Shown: in pieces, positions 16,436-25,500 of the stretch
Layout: each line of letters begins with the position of its first letter
How positions within the stretch are numbered: position 1 is the stretch's first letter
From: Mycobacterium sp. GA-0227b
GTDB lineage: Bacteria; Actinomycetota; Actinomycetes; Mycobacteriales; Mycobacteriaceae
Length of the DNA stretch: 64,000 bases
Direction: 5' to 3'
Assembly (NCBI RefSeq): GCF_001499855.1
Contig: NZ_LQIK01000030.1
Coordinates: forward strand, 186,001 to 250,000
Notes under the pieces: model-generated
Told to the model about the DNA's origin: nothing
What the model saw: only the letters and a program-made list of their open reading frames with translations
Database searches by the model: none
Translations under genes and position numbers: made by a program

Positions 16436-18262
16436 TTACTCGGCCTCGGCCAACCGGTGCTTCAGCGCGTCGAACTCGTCCTTGATGCCGGTCGGCAGCT
16501 TCTCGCCGACGAACTCGAACCACTCCTCGATCAGCGGAAGCTCCTGGCGCCACTCCTCGACGTTCACCTTGAGCGCAGCGTCCACGTCGGCCGGATCGAC
16601 ATCCAAGCCGGACAGGTCGAGATCCTCGGCGGTGGGCACGGTGCCGATCGGCGTGGTGCGGCCACCGGCCTTCTGCTCGATCCGGTCGATGATCCACTTC
16701 ATCACGCGGCTGTTCTCACCGAAGCCCGGCCACAGGAAGCGGCCGTCGTCGCCGCGACGGAACCAGTTGACGAAGAAGATCTTCGGCATCTTCGACTCGT
16801 CGGACTGCTTGCCGATGTCGATCCAGTGCGCGAAGTAGTCGCCGACGTTGTAGCCGAGGAACGGCAGCATCGCCATGGGGTCGCGGCGCACGGTGCCGAC
16901 CTTGCCCTCGGCGGCGGCGGTCTGCTCGGAGCCCATCGTGGCGCCGATGAACACGCCGTGCTGCCAGTCGCGGGCCTGCGTCACCAGCGGCACCGTCGTC
17001 TTGCGGCGAGCGCCGAACAGGATCGCCGAGATCGGCACGCCCTGCGGGTCGTCCCACTCCGAAGCCAGCGTCGGGCACTGCGACATCGGGGTGCAGTAGC
17101 GCGAGTTCGGATGCGCGGCCTTCTCCTCCGAGTCCGGCGTCCAGTCGCGCTTCTTCCAGTCGATGAGGTGCTGCGGATCGCCCTCCAGGCCCTCCCACCA
17201 CACGTCGTTGTCGTCGGTCAGCGCGACGTTGGTGAACACGGTGTTGCCGGCCTCGATGGTCTTCATCGCGTTCGGGTTCGACGACCAGTTGGTGCCCGGC
17301 GCGACGCCGAAGAAGCCGAACTCCGGGTTCACCGCGTACAACCGGCCGTCCTTGCCGAACCGCATCCAGGCGATGTCGTCGCCGATGGTCTCGGCGCGCC
17401 ATCCCGGAATCGTGGGCTGCAGCATCGCGAGGTTGGTCTTACCGCACGCCGACGGGAACGCCGCGGCGACGAAGTACGCCTTGTTCTCCGGCGAGATCAG
17501 CTTGAGGATCAGCATGTGCTCGGCGAGCCAGCCCTCGTCGTGCGCCATGGCCGAGGCGATGCGAAGCGAGTAGCACTTCTTACCCAGCAGCGCGTTGCCG
17601 CCATACCCCGAGCCGTAGCTCCAGATCTCGCGGGTCTCCGGGAAGTGGCTGATGTACTTGGTGTCGTTGCACGGCCACGGCACGTCCTTCTGGCCCGGCT
17701 CCAGCGGCGCGCCGATCGAGTGCAGCGCCTTGACGAAGAAACCGTCGTCGCCCATCTTGTCAAGCGCGGCTTTGCCCATCCGGGTCATGGTCCGCATCGA
17801 CACCACGACGTACTCGGAGTCGGTCAGCTCCACGCCGAGCTTTGGATCCTCGGCGCCGAGCGGGCCCATGCAGAACGGCACCACGTACATGGTGCGGCCG
17901 CGCATACAGCCGCGGTACAGGTCGGTCATGGTCTCGCGCATCTCGGCGGGCGCCATCCAGTTGTTGGTGGGGCCGGCGTCGATCTCCTTCTCGGTGCAGA
18001 TGAAGGTCCGCGACTCGACGCGTGCGACGTCCGAGGGGTCAGACAGCGCGAGGTACGAGTTCGGCTTCTTCTCGTCGTTGAGACGGGTGAAGGTGCCTGC
18101 CGCCACCAGTTGCTCGCACAGGCGGGCGTTCTCCTCGTCAGATCCGTCGGCGAACACCACGCGGTCGGGCTGCGTCAGTTCGGCGACCTCTTGAACCCAA
18201 GCGAGCAGACCCTTGTGCTTCGTCGGTGCGGTGTCCAGACCTGGGATGGTCGCTGCGGTCAT
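16436..18262 (-). CDS. pckA: Phosphoenolpyruvate carboxykinase (GTP)
   Basis: A 608-residue cytosolic GTP-dependent PEP carboxykinase, converting oxaloacetate and GTP to PEP, CO2 and GDP: the first gluconeogenic step when growing on fatty acids. The kinase-1a P-loop with the reactive cysteine is SACGKTN at 271-277, kinase-2 is GDDIAWM at 294-300, and FGVAPGTNWSSNP and KDVPWPCNDTKY are further family blocks. The M. tuberculosis enzyme (Rv0211) has 606 residues. The start ATG at 18262 has a strong AGGAG at 7 bases. The upstream 140 bases (18263-18403) contain only its leader and the end of the next gene. It converges with the cyclase pseudogene. Confidence 0.97.
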   Translation of the reverse strand: MTAATIPGLDTAPTKHKGLLAWVQEVAELTQPDRVVFADGSDEENARLCEQLVAAGTFTRLNDEKKPNSYLALSDPSDVARVESRTFICTEKEIDAGPTNNWMAPAEMRETMTDLYRGCMRGRTMYVVPFCMGPLGAEDPKLGVELTDSEYVVVSMRTMTRMGKAALDKMGDDGFFVKALHSIGAPLEPGQKDVPWPCNDTKYISHFPETREIWSYGSGYGGNALLGKKCYSLRIASAMAHDEGWLAEHMLILKLISPENKAYFVAAAFPSACGKTNLAMLQPTIPGWRAETIGDDIAWMRFGKDGRLYAVNPEFGFFGVAPGTNWSSNPNAMKTIEAGNTVFTNVALTDDNDVWWEGLEGDPQHLIDWKKRDWTPDSEEKAAHPNSRYCTPMSQCPTLASEWDDPQGVPISAILFGARRKTTVPLVTQARDWQHGVFIGATMGSEQTAAAEGKVGTVRRDPMAMLPFLGYNVGDYFAHWIDIGKQSDESKMPKIFFVNWFRRGDDGRFLWPGFGENSRVMKWIIDRIEQKAGGRTTPIGTVPTAEDLDLSGLDVDPADVDAALKVNVEEWRQELPLIEEWFEFVGEKLPTGIKDEFDALKHRLAEAE

Positions 18263-18403
18263 GAAAATCTCCTGTGTCTGTTGCTGCCAGGACCCAAGGC
18301 TCCGTGTGCGCTACCCAGACAGGAATAGGCAGCGTTGCGGTTTCCTATACCGAGGTTATCGCGGGTGAGATACCCACGGGGAATCGGGGATGTGTCCGAT
18401 GAC

Positions 18404-19867
18404 TCACAAGAACGATTCAGAAGGCCGTTTTCCATAGAGTTCGGCCCGCACCGCGTCGAGCGCCCGGTGCAACGACGGCAGGCGTTTGTCCCGCACGGCG
18501 GCGGCACGGGCGGTCTGCACAGCATGCTCACGCAGTTCGGCGTCGATCTCGGCCACCTGGACCTCCGCGGCGGCGGCCTCGCGTTCGTCGCGCGCGGCCG
18601 ATTCCGAGGTCAGCGCACTCTCGGCGGCCAGCATCCGCGTCGCCACGCGCTCCTCGAGTGCGGATTTCACGATCGAGGCGATGTCGGTGACCCAGCGGTC
18701 CAGCACGGCCCGGTCGTGCAGCAGTCCGCGGATGCCCACGACCCACACCGTCAACGCCAGCCCCACCAGCCCCCCTGCCACCAGGCCGGCGATGGTCAGC
18801 CCGGGTGCCAGGCCGGTGAACAACCGCGTCACCGCGAGCGCCACCCCCAGCCCGAAGCCGGCACCGAGGATCATCGTCAGCTGCGTCTCCAACCGTCGCG
18901 ACTTCAGCGGCGGCGCTGTGACCTCGGGAGCGGACGGCGCCGCGGGAGTCGGCGGGGCGGTCAGGCCGAGTTGTGCCGCCACGTCGGTGAGCTGGGCGCT
19001 GATACCCTCCTCGACCTCCGCGACCACCTCGCCGACCCGCTCGCGTACGTGCGACTCGAAGCCGCCGAGTCGGCGGCGGCTCAACTGCGCCGCGTCCTCG
19101 GCGAGTTCGGCCCGCACCGACGTGCACCGCTTGCGCGCGAAGTAGCCCAGTTGGACACGGGCCTGTTGAAGCTGGCTGCGCAGCGCTATCGCGTGCTCGG
19201 ACTTCGCCTGCCGACGGCTCCGAGCGATGTCCTCGCGCGCCTGCTGCAGAGCCTTCACCCGCGCCCGCCGGTCGGCGCCGTCTCCGTCGGAACGACACCG
19301 CTCGATCGCCGTCCCGAGCCGAGTTTCCCACGCCCGCAGCCTGTTTCGCCGCTTCAGCTCCGGATCTGCCAGCCGTTGCCGCAGCAATCCGACGAGTTCA
19401 TCGACACGTGGCTCCCCCAGATCCGGCGCCGCGGCCGTACCCACCCACGGCACGTGCGCGTGCCGGGGCGACCATCCAGCCAGCACGGCCCGGTTGGCGG
19501 CGAGCACGTCGCGCCAGTTGCGGTGGGTGTCGATCTTCGCCACCACACCGACCACCAGATCGGTATGCGGTGTGACCAGATCCATGAGCTCACAGTCGGA
19601 TTCGGTCAACGGCGACACCGCCGACACCACGAACACCACCGCGATGGGTGCGTCGGTCCGGCCCAGTTCATCGGCTTCGACGAAGGTGTGCTCGGGAATC
19701 TGTTCCCGCAGCGCCGCAGCGACGCTGGTGGTGCCGGCCAGCCAGGGCCCGGTCACGAGCACGACGTCTCGCACCCGCACCTCCGGCGGGGCCAGTCCCG
19801 GTTCGACGGCGGCGACCACCGCGTCGGCTGATGCGAGCGCATCGGCGCTCGTCGCGTCCGACGTCAC
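18404..19867 (-). CDS. GTPase-like membrane protein with degenerate P-loop (Rv0210-like)
   Basis: 487 residues. The N-terminal GTPase-like domain has G40-PWLA-GTT in the P-loop position, where Thr46 replaces the usual lysine, and AKID at 110-113 in the G4 (NKxD) position. A long charged helical region (about 165-300) with coiled-coil character follows, then two transmembrane helices at about 331-350 and 355-382, then a second helical region to the end. This is the layout of a bacterial dynamin-like or paired GTPase. The GTG start overlaps the TGA of the partner gene (GTGA), and position and length match M. tuberculosis Rv0210 (492 residues). Membrane remodelling or division-related work is plausible but not shown. 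Confidence 0.75.
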   Translation of the reverse strand: MTSDATSADALASADAVVAAVEPGLAPPEVRVRDVVLVTGPWLAGTTSVAAALREQIPEHTFVEADELGRTDAPIAVVFVVSAVSPLTESDCELMDLVTPHTDLVVGVVAKIDTHRNWRDVLAANRAVLAGWSPRHAHVPWVGTAAAPDLGEPRVDELVGLLRQRLADPELKRRNRLRAWETRLGTAIERCRSDGDGADRRARVKALQQAREDIARSRRQAKSEHAIALRSQLQQARVQLGYFARKRCTSVRAELAEDAAQLSRRRLGGFESHVRERVGEVVAEVEEGISAQLTDVAAQLGLTAPPTPAAPSAPEVTAPPLKSRRLETQLTMILGAGFGLGVALAVTRLFTGLAPGLTIAGLVAGGLVGLALTVWVVGIRGLLHDRAVLDRWVTDIASIVKSALEERVATRMLAAESALTSESAARDEREAAAAEVQVAEIDAELREHAVQTARAAAVRDKRLPSLHRALDAVRAELYGKRPSESFL

Positions 19868-20883
19868 CGCGACCGTCCGAGCAGGCGCAGCGAACCCCGG
19901 CTGATGTCGGCGGCGCAGGCGCGGTGCAGCGCGTCGACCGGGCCGCTGCCGTACCGGCGCCACCGCACGGCACGGCGCAGGTGGGCGGCCGGGTCGTCGC
20001 CACGGTCGACGGTCAGGCCCGCAGCCTCGACGACGTCGACCGCCGCCGTCATCACCGCGAGTATCGTGTCGTCGTTCACCAGCATTTCGGCCAGCCGCGA
20101 ATCATCGGATTGTGTTGCCACTGCCCGCAATTGGCTCACCGCGGCTCGAAGGCGCCGGTACCGAAGCGGTGCGCCCGCAGCGTGGATGTGCTCGACGACC
20201 CGGTCGACTTGGCTGAGCCGACGCAGGTGGCCGGTCAGCGACTCCGCAGTCGCACCGCGGTCGAGGGCGAGCACCGCATGCGCGATACCGAACCGGTCGA
20301 GCGCACCGAGCAGGCGTTCGCGCACCTCGCGCGACAGTGGGTGGGGCGCCTCGACGAACGCATCGGTCGACGTCAGATCGGCGGGGTGGCTGAGCAGTGT
20401 CTGCAGCGCGCCGACGAGGTCGCCTGTCAGTTCCACGTCGGCGAGCAGCGCGATCATCGGCGCCGTCGAAAGGCCGGTCAGCGCGCGGATATGGGCGGCC
20501 CGGCGGTGTGCCAGCGCCACCGGTCCGTCCGCGCCGAAGCCGGTGAGGTCGGCCTTGTTCAGGACGATGACCGTCGGCCGGTCCCGGCTTGTCAACACCC
20601 GGTCCTCGGGTTTGAGCGCTTCGGCGATCACCACGACATCGACGTCGGCGGCGCCGGCGGATGAAACCGGGACGCCCGCGGCGGTCAACGCGGCGGCCAC
20701 CGTCGCGCACCCGACCCCGTCGCGACCGCGCACCGCAACCCGTGTCGGCGCGGTGAGGCGCCGGATGATCGGCGGCAGCCGCGGATCGCGGCTCTCTTCA
20801 GCGAATTGCAGCAGGGTGTCGACGAAAATCTGACGACCTTCTTCTATCCGTGGACGAGGCGCCACATCACACCCTGCCCTCAT
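19864..20883 (-). CDS. GTPase-like partner protein with degenerate P-loop (Rv0209-like)
   Basis: 339 residues, soluble. The P-loop position reads G53-RDGV-G-C59-A60, with Cys and Ala in place of the catalytic Lys and Ser/Thr, but the G4 motif NKAD (109-112) is intact and follows a run of beta strands. The rest is mainly helical. Nucleotide binding is thus uncertain. The ATG at 20883 follows GAGGTG at about 10 bases. It is co-translated with the larger membrane-anchored partner; the pair equals Rv0209-Rv0210 and sits beside trmB-mmpL3 in both genomes. Function unknown. Confidence 0.72.
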   Translation of the reverse strand: MRAGCDVAPRPRIEEGRQIFVDTLLQFAEESRDPRLPPIIRRLTAPTRVAVRGRDGVGCATVAAALTAAGVPVSSAGAADVDVVVIAEALKPEDRVLTSRDRPTVIVLNKADLTGFGADGPVALAHRRAAHIRALTGLSTAPMIALLADVELTGDLVGALQTLLSHPADLTSTDAFVEAPHPLSREVRERLLGALDRFGIAHAVLALDRGATAESLTGHLRRLSQVDRVVEHIHAAGAPLRYRRLRAAVSQLRAVATQSDDSRLAEMLVNDDTILAVMTAAVDVVEAAGLTVDRGDDPAAHLRRAVRWRRYGSGPVDALHRACAADISRGSLRLLGRSR

Positions 20884-21012
20884 CTGACGATCGTGACACC
20901 TCGGTGGTCACGGCGCGAGCGGCCGCGGCGCAGCTTGGGGACAGACCGCTGTACCAGCCGAAGGCAACTGTTGGGTATCAATCTGTACCACGATGCGGGT
21001 ACTCCAGTCGGG

Positions 21013-21819
21013 ATGAGCCACCATGGACGGATGCATCTGCCCGGGCCCGATGTCGCCGACGCTTCGGCTCCCAGGCCCGATGTCGCCGACGCTTCGGCTC
21101 CCAGGCCCGACGTCGCCGATGTCGCCGGTGAGCACCGCTATCCCCGCGTCACCAGCTTCCGCACCAGGCGCACCACGCTGTCGGCCGCCCAGCAGGCGAC
21201 GTGGGAGCGGCTGTGGCCGGAGATCGGCATGCATGCCCGCGACGGCGGCCGACCTGTTCCGCAGTTGGACATCGAGGCGTGGTTCGGCCGCTCGGCGCCC
21301 GTCGTGCTGGAGATCGGCTGCGGGGCAGGCATCTCGACGCTGGCGATGGCCCAGGCGGAACCTCACCTCGACGTGGTCGCGGTGGAGGTGTACCGGCGCG
21401 GGCTGGCCCAGCTGCTGAGCGGCATCGACCGCGAACAGGTGACGAATATCCGGCTGGTCCGCGGAGACGGCGTCGACGTGCTGCAGCACATCTTCGGACC
21501 CGACTCGCTGACCGGGGTGCGGGTGTTCTTCCCCGACCCGTGGCCCAAGGCTCGCCACCACAAGCGCCGGCTGTTGCAACCGGCCACCGTCGCGTTGATC
21601 GCCGACAGGCTGCGCCCCGGTGGCGTGCTGCACGCCGCGACGGACCACTCCGGCTACGCCGAGCACATCGCCGAAGTCGGCGACGCCGAGCCGCGGCTGC
21701 GTCGCGTCAGCCCAACCGATCCGCTTCCGATCTCCGTCGAGCGGCCGGTCACCAAGTACGAGGGCAAGGCGCAGCACGCCGGCAGCGCCGTCGCAGAACT
21801 GCTGTGGGAGAGAGTATGA
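21013..21819 (+). CDS. trmB: tRNA (guanine-N7-)-methyltransferase TrmB
   Basis: 268 residues. It methylates G46 in the tRNA variable loop using SAM. The SAM loop is VLEIGCGAGIS, and the TrmB signature FFPDPWPKARHHKRRL is present. The ATG at 21013 (or 21031, 262 residues) fits the 263-residue M. tuberculosis protein. The N-terminal tail holds a tandem duplication of the decapeptide PDVADASAPR, encoded by a 30-base DNA repeat, so the tail is probably disordered and variable. The stop overlaps the next gene (ATGA). It leads the trmB-NYN-mmpL3 operon. Confidence 0.92.
   Translation: MSHHGRMHLPGPDVADASAPRPDVADASAPRPDVADVAGEHRYPRVTSFRTRRTTLSAAQQATWERLWPEIGMHARDGGRPVPQLDIEAWFGRSAPVVLEIGCGAGISTLAMAQAEPHLDVVAVEVYRRGLAQLLSGIDREQVTNIRLVRGDGVDVLQHIFGPDSLTGVRVFFPDPWPKARHHKRRLLQPATVALIADRLRPGGVLHAATDHSGYAEHIAEVGDAEPRLRRVSPTDPLPISVERPVTKYEGKAQHAGSAVAELLWERV
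21046..21112 (+). repeat. Tandem 30-base repeat inside the trmB 5' end
   Basis: Two identical 30-base copies (21046-21075 and 21076-21105) are followed by a partial, diverging third copy. The unit is a multiple of three, so copy number can change without breaking the frame; it adds ten residues (PDVADASAPR) per copy ahead of the conserved methyltransferase fold. Confidence 0.85.
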
Positions 21820-22520
21820 GCCTCACAGAAGACATCAGACATATAGAAGAGGTGGCACCACCCGAAGCGGCCACACCACCGGCGGCCGACAAGATGGCCC
21901 GGGTGCTGCTGGTCTGGGACGCTCCCAACCTCGACATGGGTCTCGGCTCGATCCTCGGCGGCCGGCCGACCGCCGCACACCGGCCGCGGTTCGATGCGCT
22001 GGGGCGCTGGCTGCTGACGCGGACGGCGGAGCTCTCGGCGGTGCGCCCGGACGTCACGCTGGAGCCGGAGGCGACCGTCTTCACCAACATCGCGCCCGGC
22101 AGCGCCGACGTCGTCCGGCCGTGGGTGGAGGCGTTGCGTAACGTCGGCTTCGCGGTCTTCGCGAAACCGAAGATCGATGAGGACAGTGATGTCGATACCG
22201 ACATGCTGAACCACATCGCGCTGCGCCGCAGCGAGGGTCTGGCCGGGGTGCTGGTGGCTTCGGCCGACGGTCAGGCCTTCAAACAACCGCTGGAGGAGAT
22301 CGCTCGCGACGGCATCCCGGTCCAGGTGCTCGGATTTCGCGAACATGCAAGTTGGGCGCTAGCGTCGGATACCTTGGAGTTCGTCGACCTGGAGGACATC
22401 GAGGGTGTCTTCCGGGAACCGCTACCGCGAATCGGCCTAGATTCGCTGCCCGAGCAGGGGGCATGGTTGCAGCCGTTCCGGCCGCTGTCCTCGCTACTGA
22501 CCTCGCGTGTCAACAACTGA
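21816..22520 (+). CDS. NYN-domain protein (Rv0207c-like)
   Basis: 234 residues. VLLVWDAPNLDMGLG is the first acidic motif of the NYN/PIN-like nuclease fold, and DSDVDTDMLNHIA and VLVASADGQAF supply further conserved aspartates, so metal-dependent RNA cleavage is plausible. Known NYN proteins process or degrade RNA; the target here is unknown. The ATG overlaps the trmB stop by 4 bases, and mmpL3 starts 37 bases downstream, so it lies between a tRNA modification gene and an essential lipid transporter, as in M. tuberculosis. Confidence 0.82.
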   Translation: MSLTEDIRHIEEVAPPEAATPPAADKMARVLLVWDAPNLDMGLGSILGGRPTAAHRPRFDALGRWLLTRTAELSAVRPDVTLEPEATVFTNIAPGSADVVRPWVEALRNVGFAVFAKPKIDEDSDVDTDMLNHIALRRSEGLAGVLVASADGQAFKQPLEEIARDGIPVQVLGFREHASWALASDTLEFVDLEDIEGVFREPLPRIGLDSLPEQGAWLQPFRPLSSLLTSRVNN

Positions 22521-22557
22521 ACTGCGCGGGTCGCCGCTGACTTAGTTAGGAGCTCAA

Positions 22558-25500
22558 GTGTTCGCCTGGTGGGGTCGAACGGTGTACCGGTACCGGTACA
22601 TCGTCATCGGCGTCATGGTCGCGCTCTGTCTCAGTGGCGGTATCTACGGCATCAGCCTCGGCAGCCACGTCACCCAGAGCGGCTTCTACGACGAAGGCAG
22701 CCAATCGGTGCACGCATCGGTGGTCGCCGACGAGGCATACGGTCGCGACCGCACCAGCCACATCGTCGCCATCCTGACGCCCCCCGACGGCAAAAAGGTC
22801 AACGACCCCGCGTGGATGAAGCAGACCGTCGACGAGCTCAACCAGCTGGTCGAGGACAACAGCGACAGGATCGTGAGCTGGGTCGGTTGGCTGCGCGCGC
22901 CCGACGCCGAATCGCAAACCGTCCAGCAGATGAAGACCGCGGACCTGTCCCGCACGTTCGTCAGCATCCCGCTCAAGGGCGACAGCGACGACGAGATCCT
23001 CAAGAACTACCAGGCCGTCGAGGACCAATTGCGCGAGGTCAACGACGGCAACATCCAGCTGGCCGGGTTGAACCCGCTGGCCAGTGAACTCACCGGCACC
23101 ATCGGTGAGGACCAACGCCGCGCCGAGGTGGCCGCCATCCCGCTGGTGGCGGTCGTGCTGTTCTTCGTGTTCGGCGGCGTGGTCGCGGCCAGCCTCCCGG
23201 CCATCATCGGCGGCCTGACGATCGCCGGCGCACTGGGCATCATGCGGTTGGTCGCCGAGTTCATGCCGGTGCACTTCTTCGCCCAGCCCGTGGTGACCCT
23301 GATGGGTCTCGGTATCGCCGTCGACTACGGCCTGTTCATGGTCAGCCGCTTCCGCGAAGAGATCGCGGAGGGCTACGACACCGAGGCCGCGGTCCGGCGC
23401 ACCGTGATGACTTCGGGCCGCACGATCATGTTCTCCGCGGTGATCCTGGTGGCATCGTCGGTGCCGCTGCTGCTGTTCCCGCAGGGCTTCCTGAAGTCCA
23501 TCACCTACGCGATCATCGCGTCGGTGATGCTGGCGGCGGTGCTGTCGGTCACGGTGCTGGCGGCTGCGCTCGCCATCCTGGGACGCAACGTCGACGCCCT
23601 CGGGGTGCGGACGCTGGTGCGCTTCGCCCAGCCGGACACGATCGCCTCGTATTCGCACAACGGCCGCCGCAATCCGCTGGCCGTCGCGTCGGTCGTCCTC
23701 GGTGTACTGGTCCCGTTCGCGGCGATCCCGGTCGGCCACGTTGCCCGAGCGCAGATCCGTCGCACGCAGGACGACGGCGCGGGGCTCGCGCTGATCGGTC
23801 TGGTGCTCGGCTACATCGGTTCGTTCGCGTGGCTCACCTACGGCTTGTTCGCGTTGAAGGACACGATCGGCTCGGCGATCTTCTGGTTGCTCCTGGGAAT
23901 CTTGGTGTTCGTCGCGGGCACCATCACGGTGCTGGCGCTGGCCCGGTTCAGCCCCGCGGTGCGTAAGCCCACGATCGCGTGGCTCGACTGGCTCGCCGAG
24001 AAGACCCAGAAGACCAAGACCCGCGCCGAGGTCGAGAAGGGCTTCTGGGGCAAGCTGGTCAACCGCGTGATGAAACGCCCGATCGCGTTCGCCGCGCCGA
24101 TCGTCATCGCGATGATCCTGCTGATCATCCCGTTGGGACAGTTGTCGCTCGGCGGCATCAGCGAGAAGTACCTACCGCCGGACAACCCGGTCCGCCTGGC
24201 TCAGGAGGCCTTCGACAAGACGTTCCCCGGGTTCCGCACCGAACCGCTGACCATCGTGATCGAGAACAACGATGGTGATCCGGTCACCGACCAGCAGGTC
24301 GCCGAGATCCGCAACAAGGCGATGGCGATTCCCGGTTTCATCGAACCCGACGACGACCCCACCAAGATGTGGCAGGCGCGCCCGCATCAGGAGAGCGGCT
24401 CGAAGGACCCGTCGGTCCGCGTCATCCAGAACGGTCTGGAGAACCGCAACGACGCCGCCAAGAAGATCGAGGAACTCCGGTCCATCACGCCACCGCGCGG
24501 GCTGTCGATCTCGGTGGGCGGCACCCCGGCGCTGGAGCAGGACAGCATTCACAGCTTGTTCGACAAGCTGCCGCTGATGGTGACCGTGCTGATCGTCACC
24601 ACGACCATCCTGATGTTCCTGGCGTTCGGGTCGGTGGTGCTGCCCATCAAGGCCGCGGTGATGAGCGCGCTCACCCTCGGTTCGACGATGGGCGTGCTGA
24701 CGTGGATGTTCGTCGACGGGCACGGCTCCGGCCTGATGAACTACACGCCGCAGCCGCTGATGGCGCCGATGATCGGGTTGATCATCGCGGTGATCTGGGG
24801 GCTGTCGACCGACTACGAGGTCTTCCTGGTGTCACGCATGGTGGAGGCGCGCGAACGCGGCATGTCCACCGCCGAGGCGATCCGGATCGGCACCGCGACC
24901 ACCGGCCGGTTGATCACGGGCGCCGCGCTGGTGCTGGCGGTCGTCGCGGGCGCGTTCGTGTTCTCCGACCTGGTGATGATGAAGTACCTGGCCTTCGGCC
25001 TGCTGATCGCGCTGCTGCTGGACGCCACGATCGTCCGGATGTTCCTGGTCCCGGCCGTGATGAAGCTGCTCGGCGACGACTGCTGGTGGGCACCGCGGTG
25101 GATGAAGCGCATCCAGGAGCGGCTGGGGCTGGGCGAGACCGAACTGCCCGACGAGCGGAAGCGGCCCGCGGTGCGCGACTCCGCCGAGAGTCCCGAGGCG
25201 TTGGTCGGTGCGGGTGCGCCCGCGCCGCGTCGCCCGTACGACAGGCCCCGCCCACCGCACGATCCGACGCATCCGGCCGTCGAAGGCTCGTCGCGACCCG
25301 GCGCGACCCGCGTCGCGGCGCCGCCGCGGGCGAACGCTCCCTCGGTGGCGGGCACGACGCGCATCCCCAGCGCTGCCACACCTGCCGCACCGCCTTCTGA
25401 CGAACCGCAGACCACGCGGTTGTCGATGGCCAAGAACGCCGTTCGCAACGCGGTGACCAACGCCGCCGCCGCGACGCGTCAGGCCGCTCGGCCGCCGGCA

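Noticed and set aside
16457..18328. A long plus-strand open frame over pckA
   Set aside because: Composition is typical of an antisense shadow and pckA motifs are complete on the minus strand.
21046..21112. Two identical 30-base repeats as the start of a CRISPR array
   Set aside because: The copies are directly adjacent with no spacers and lie in frame inside trmB.
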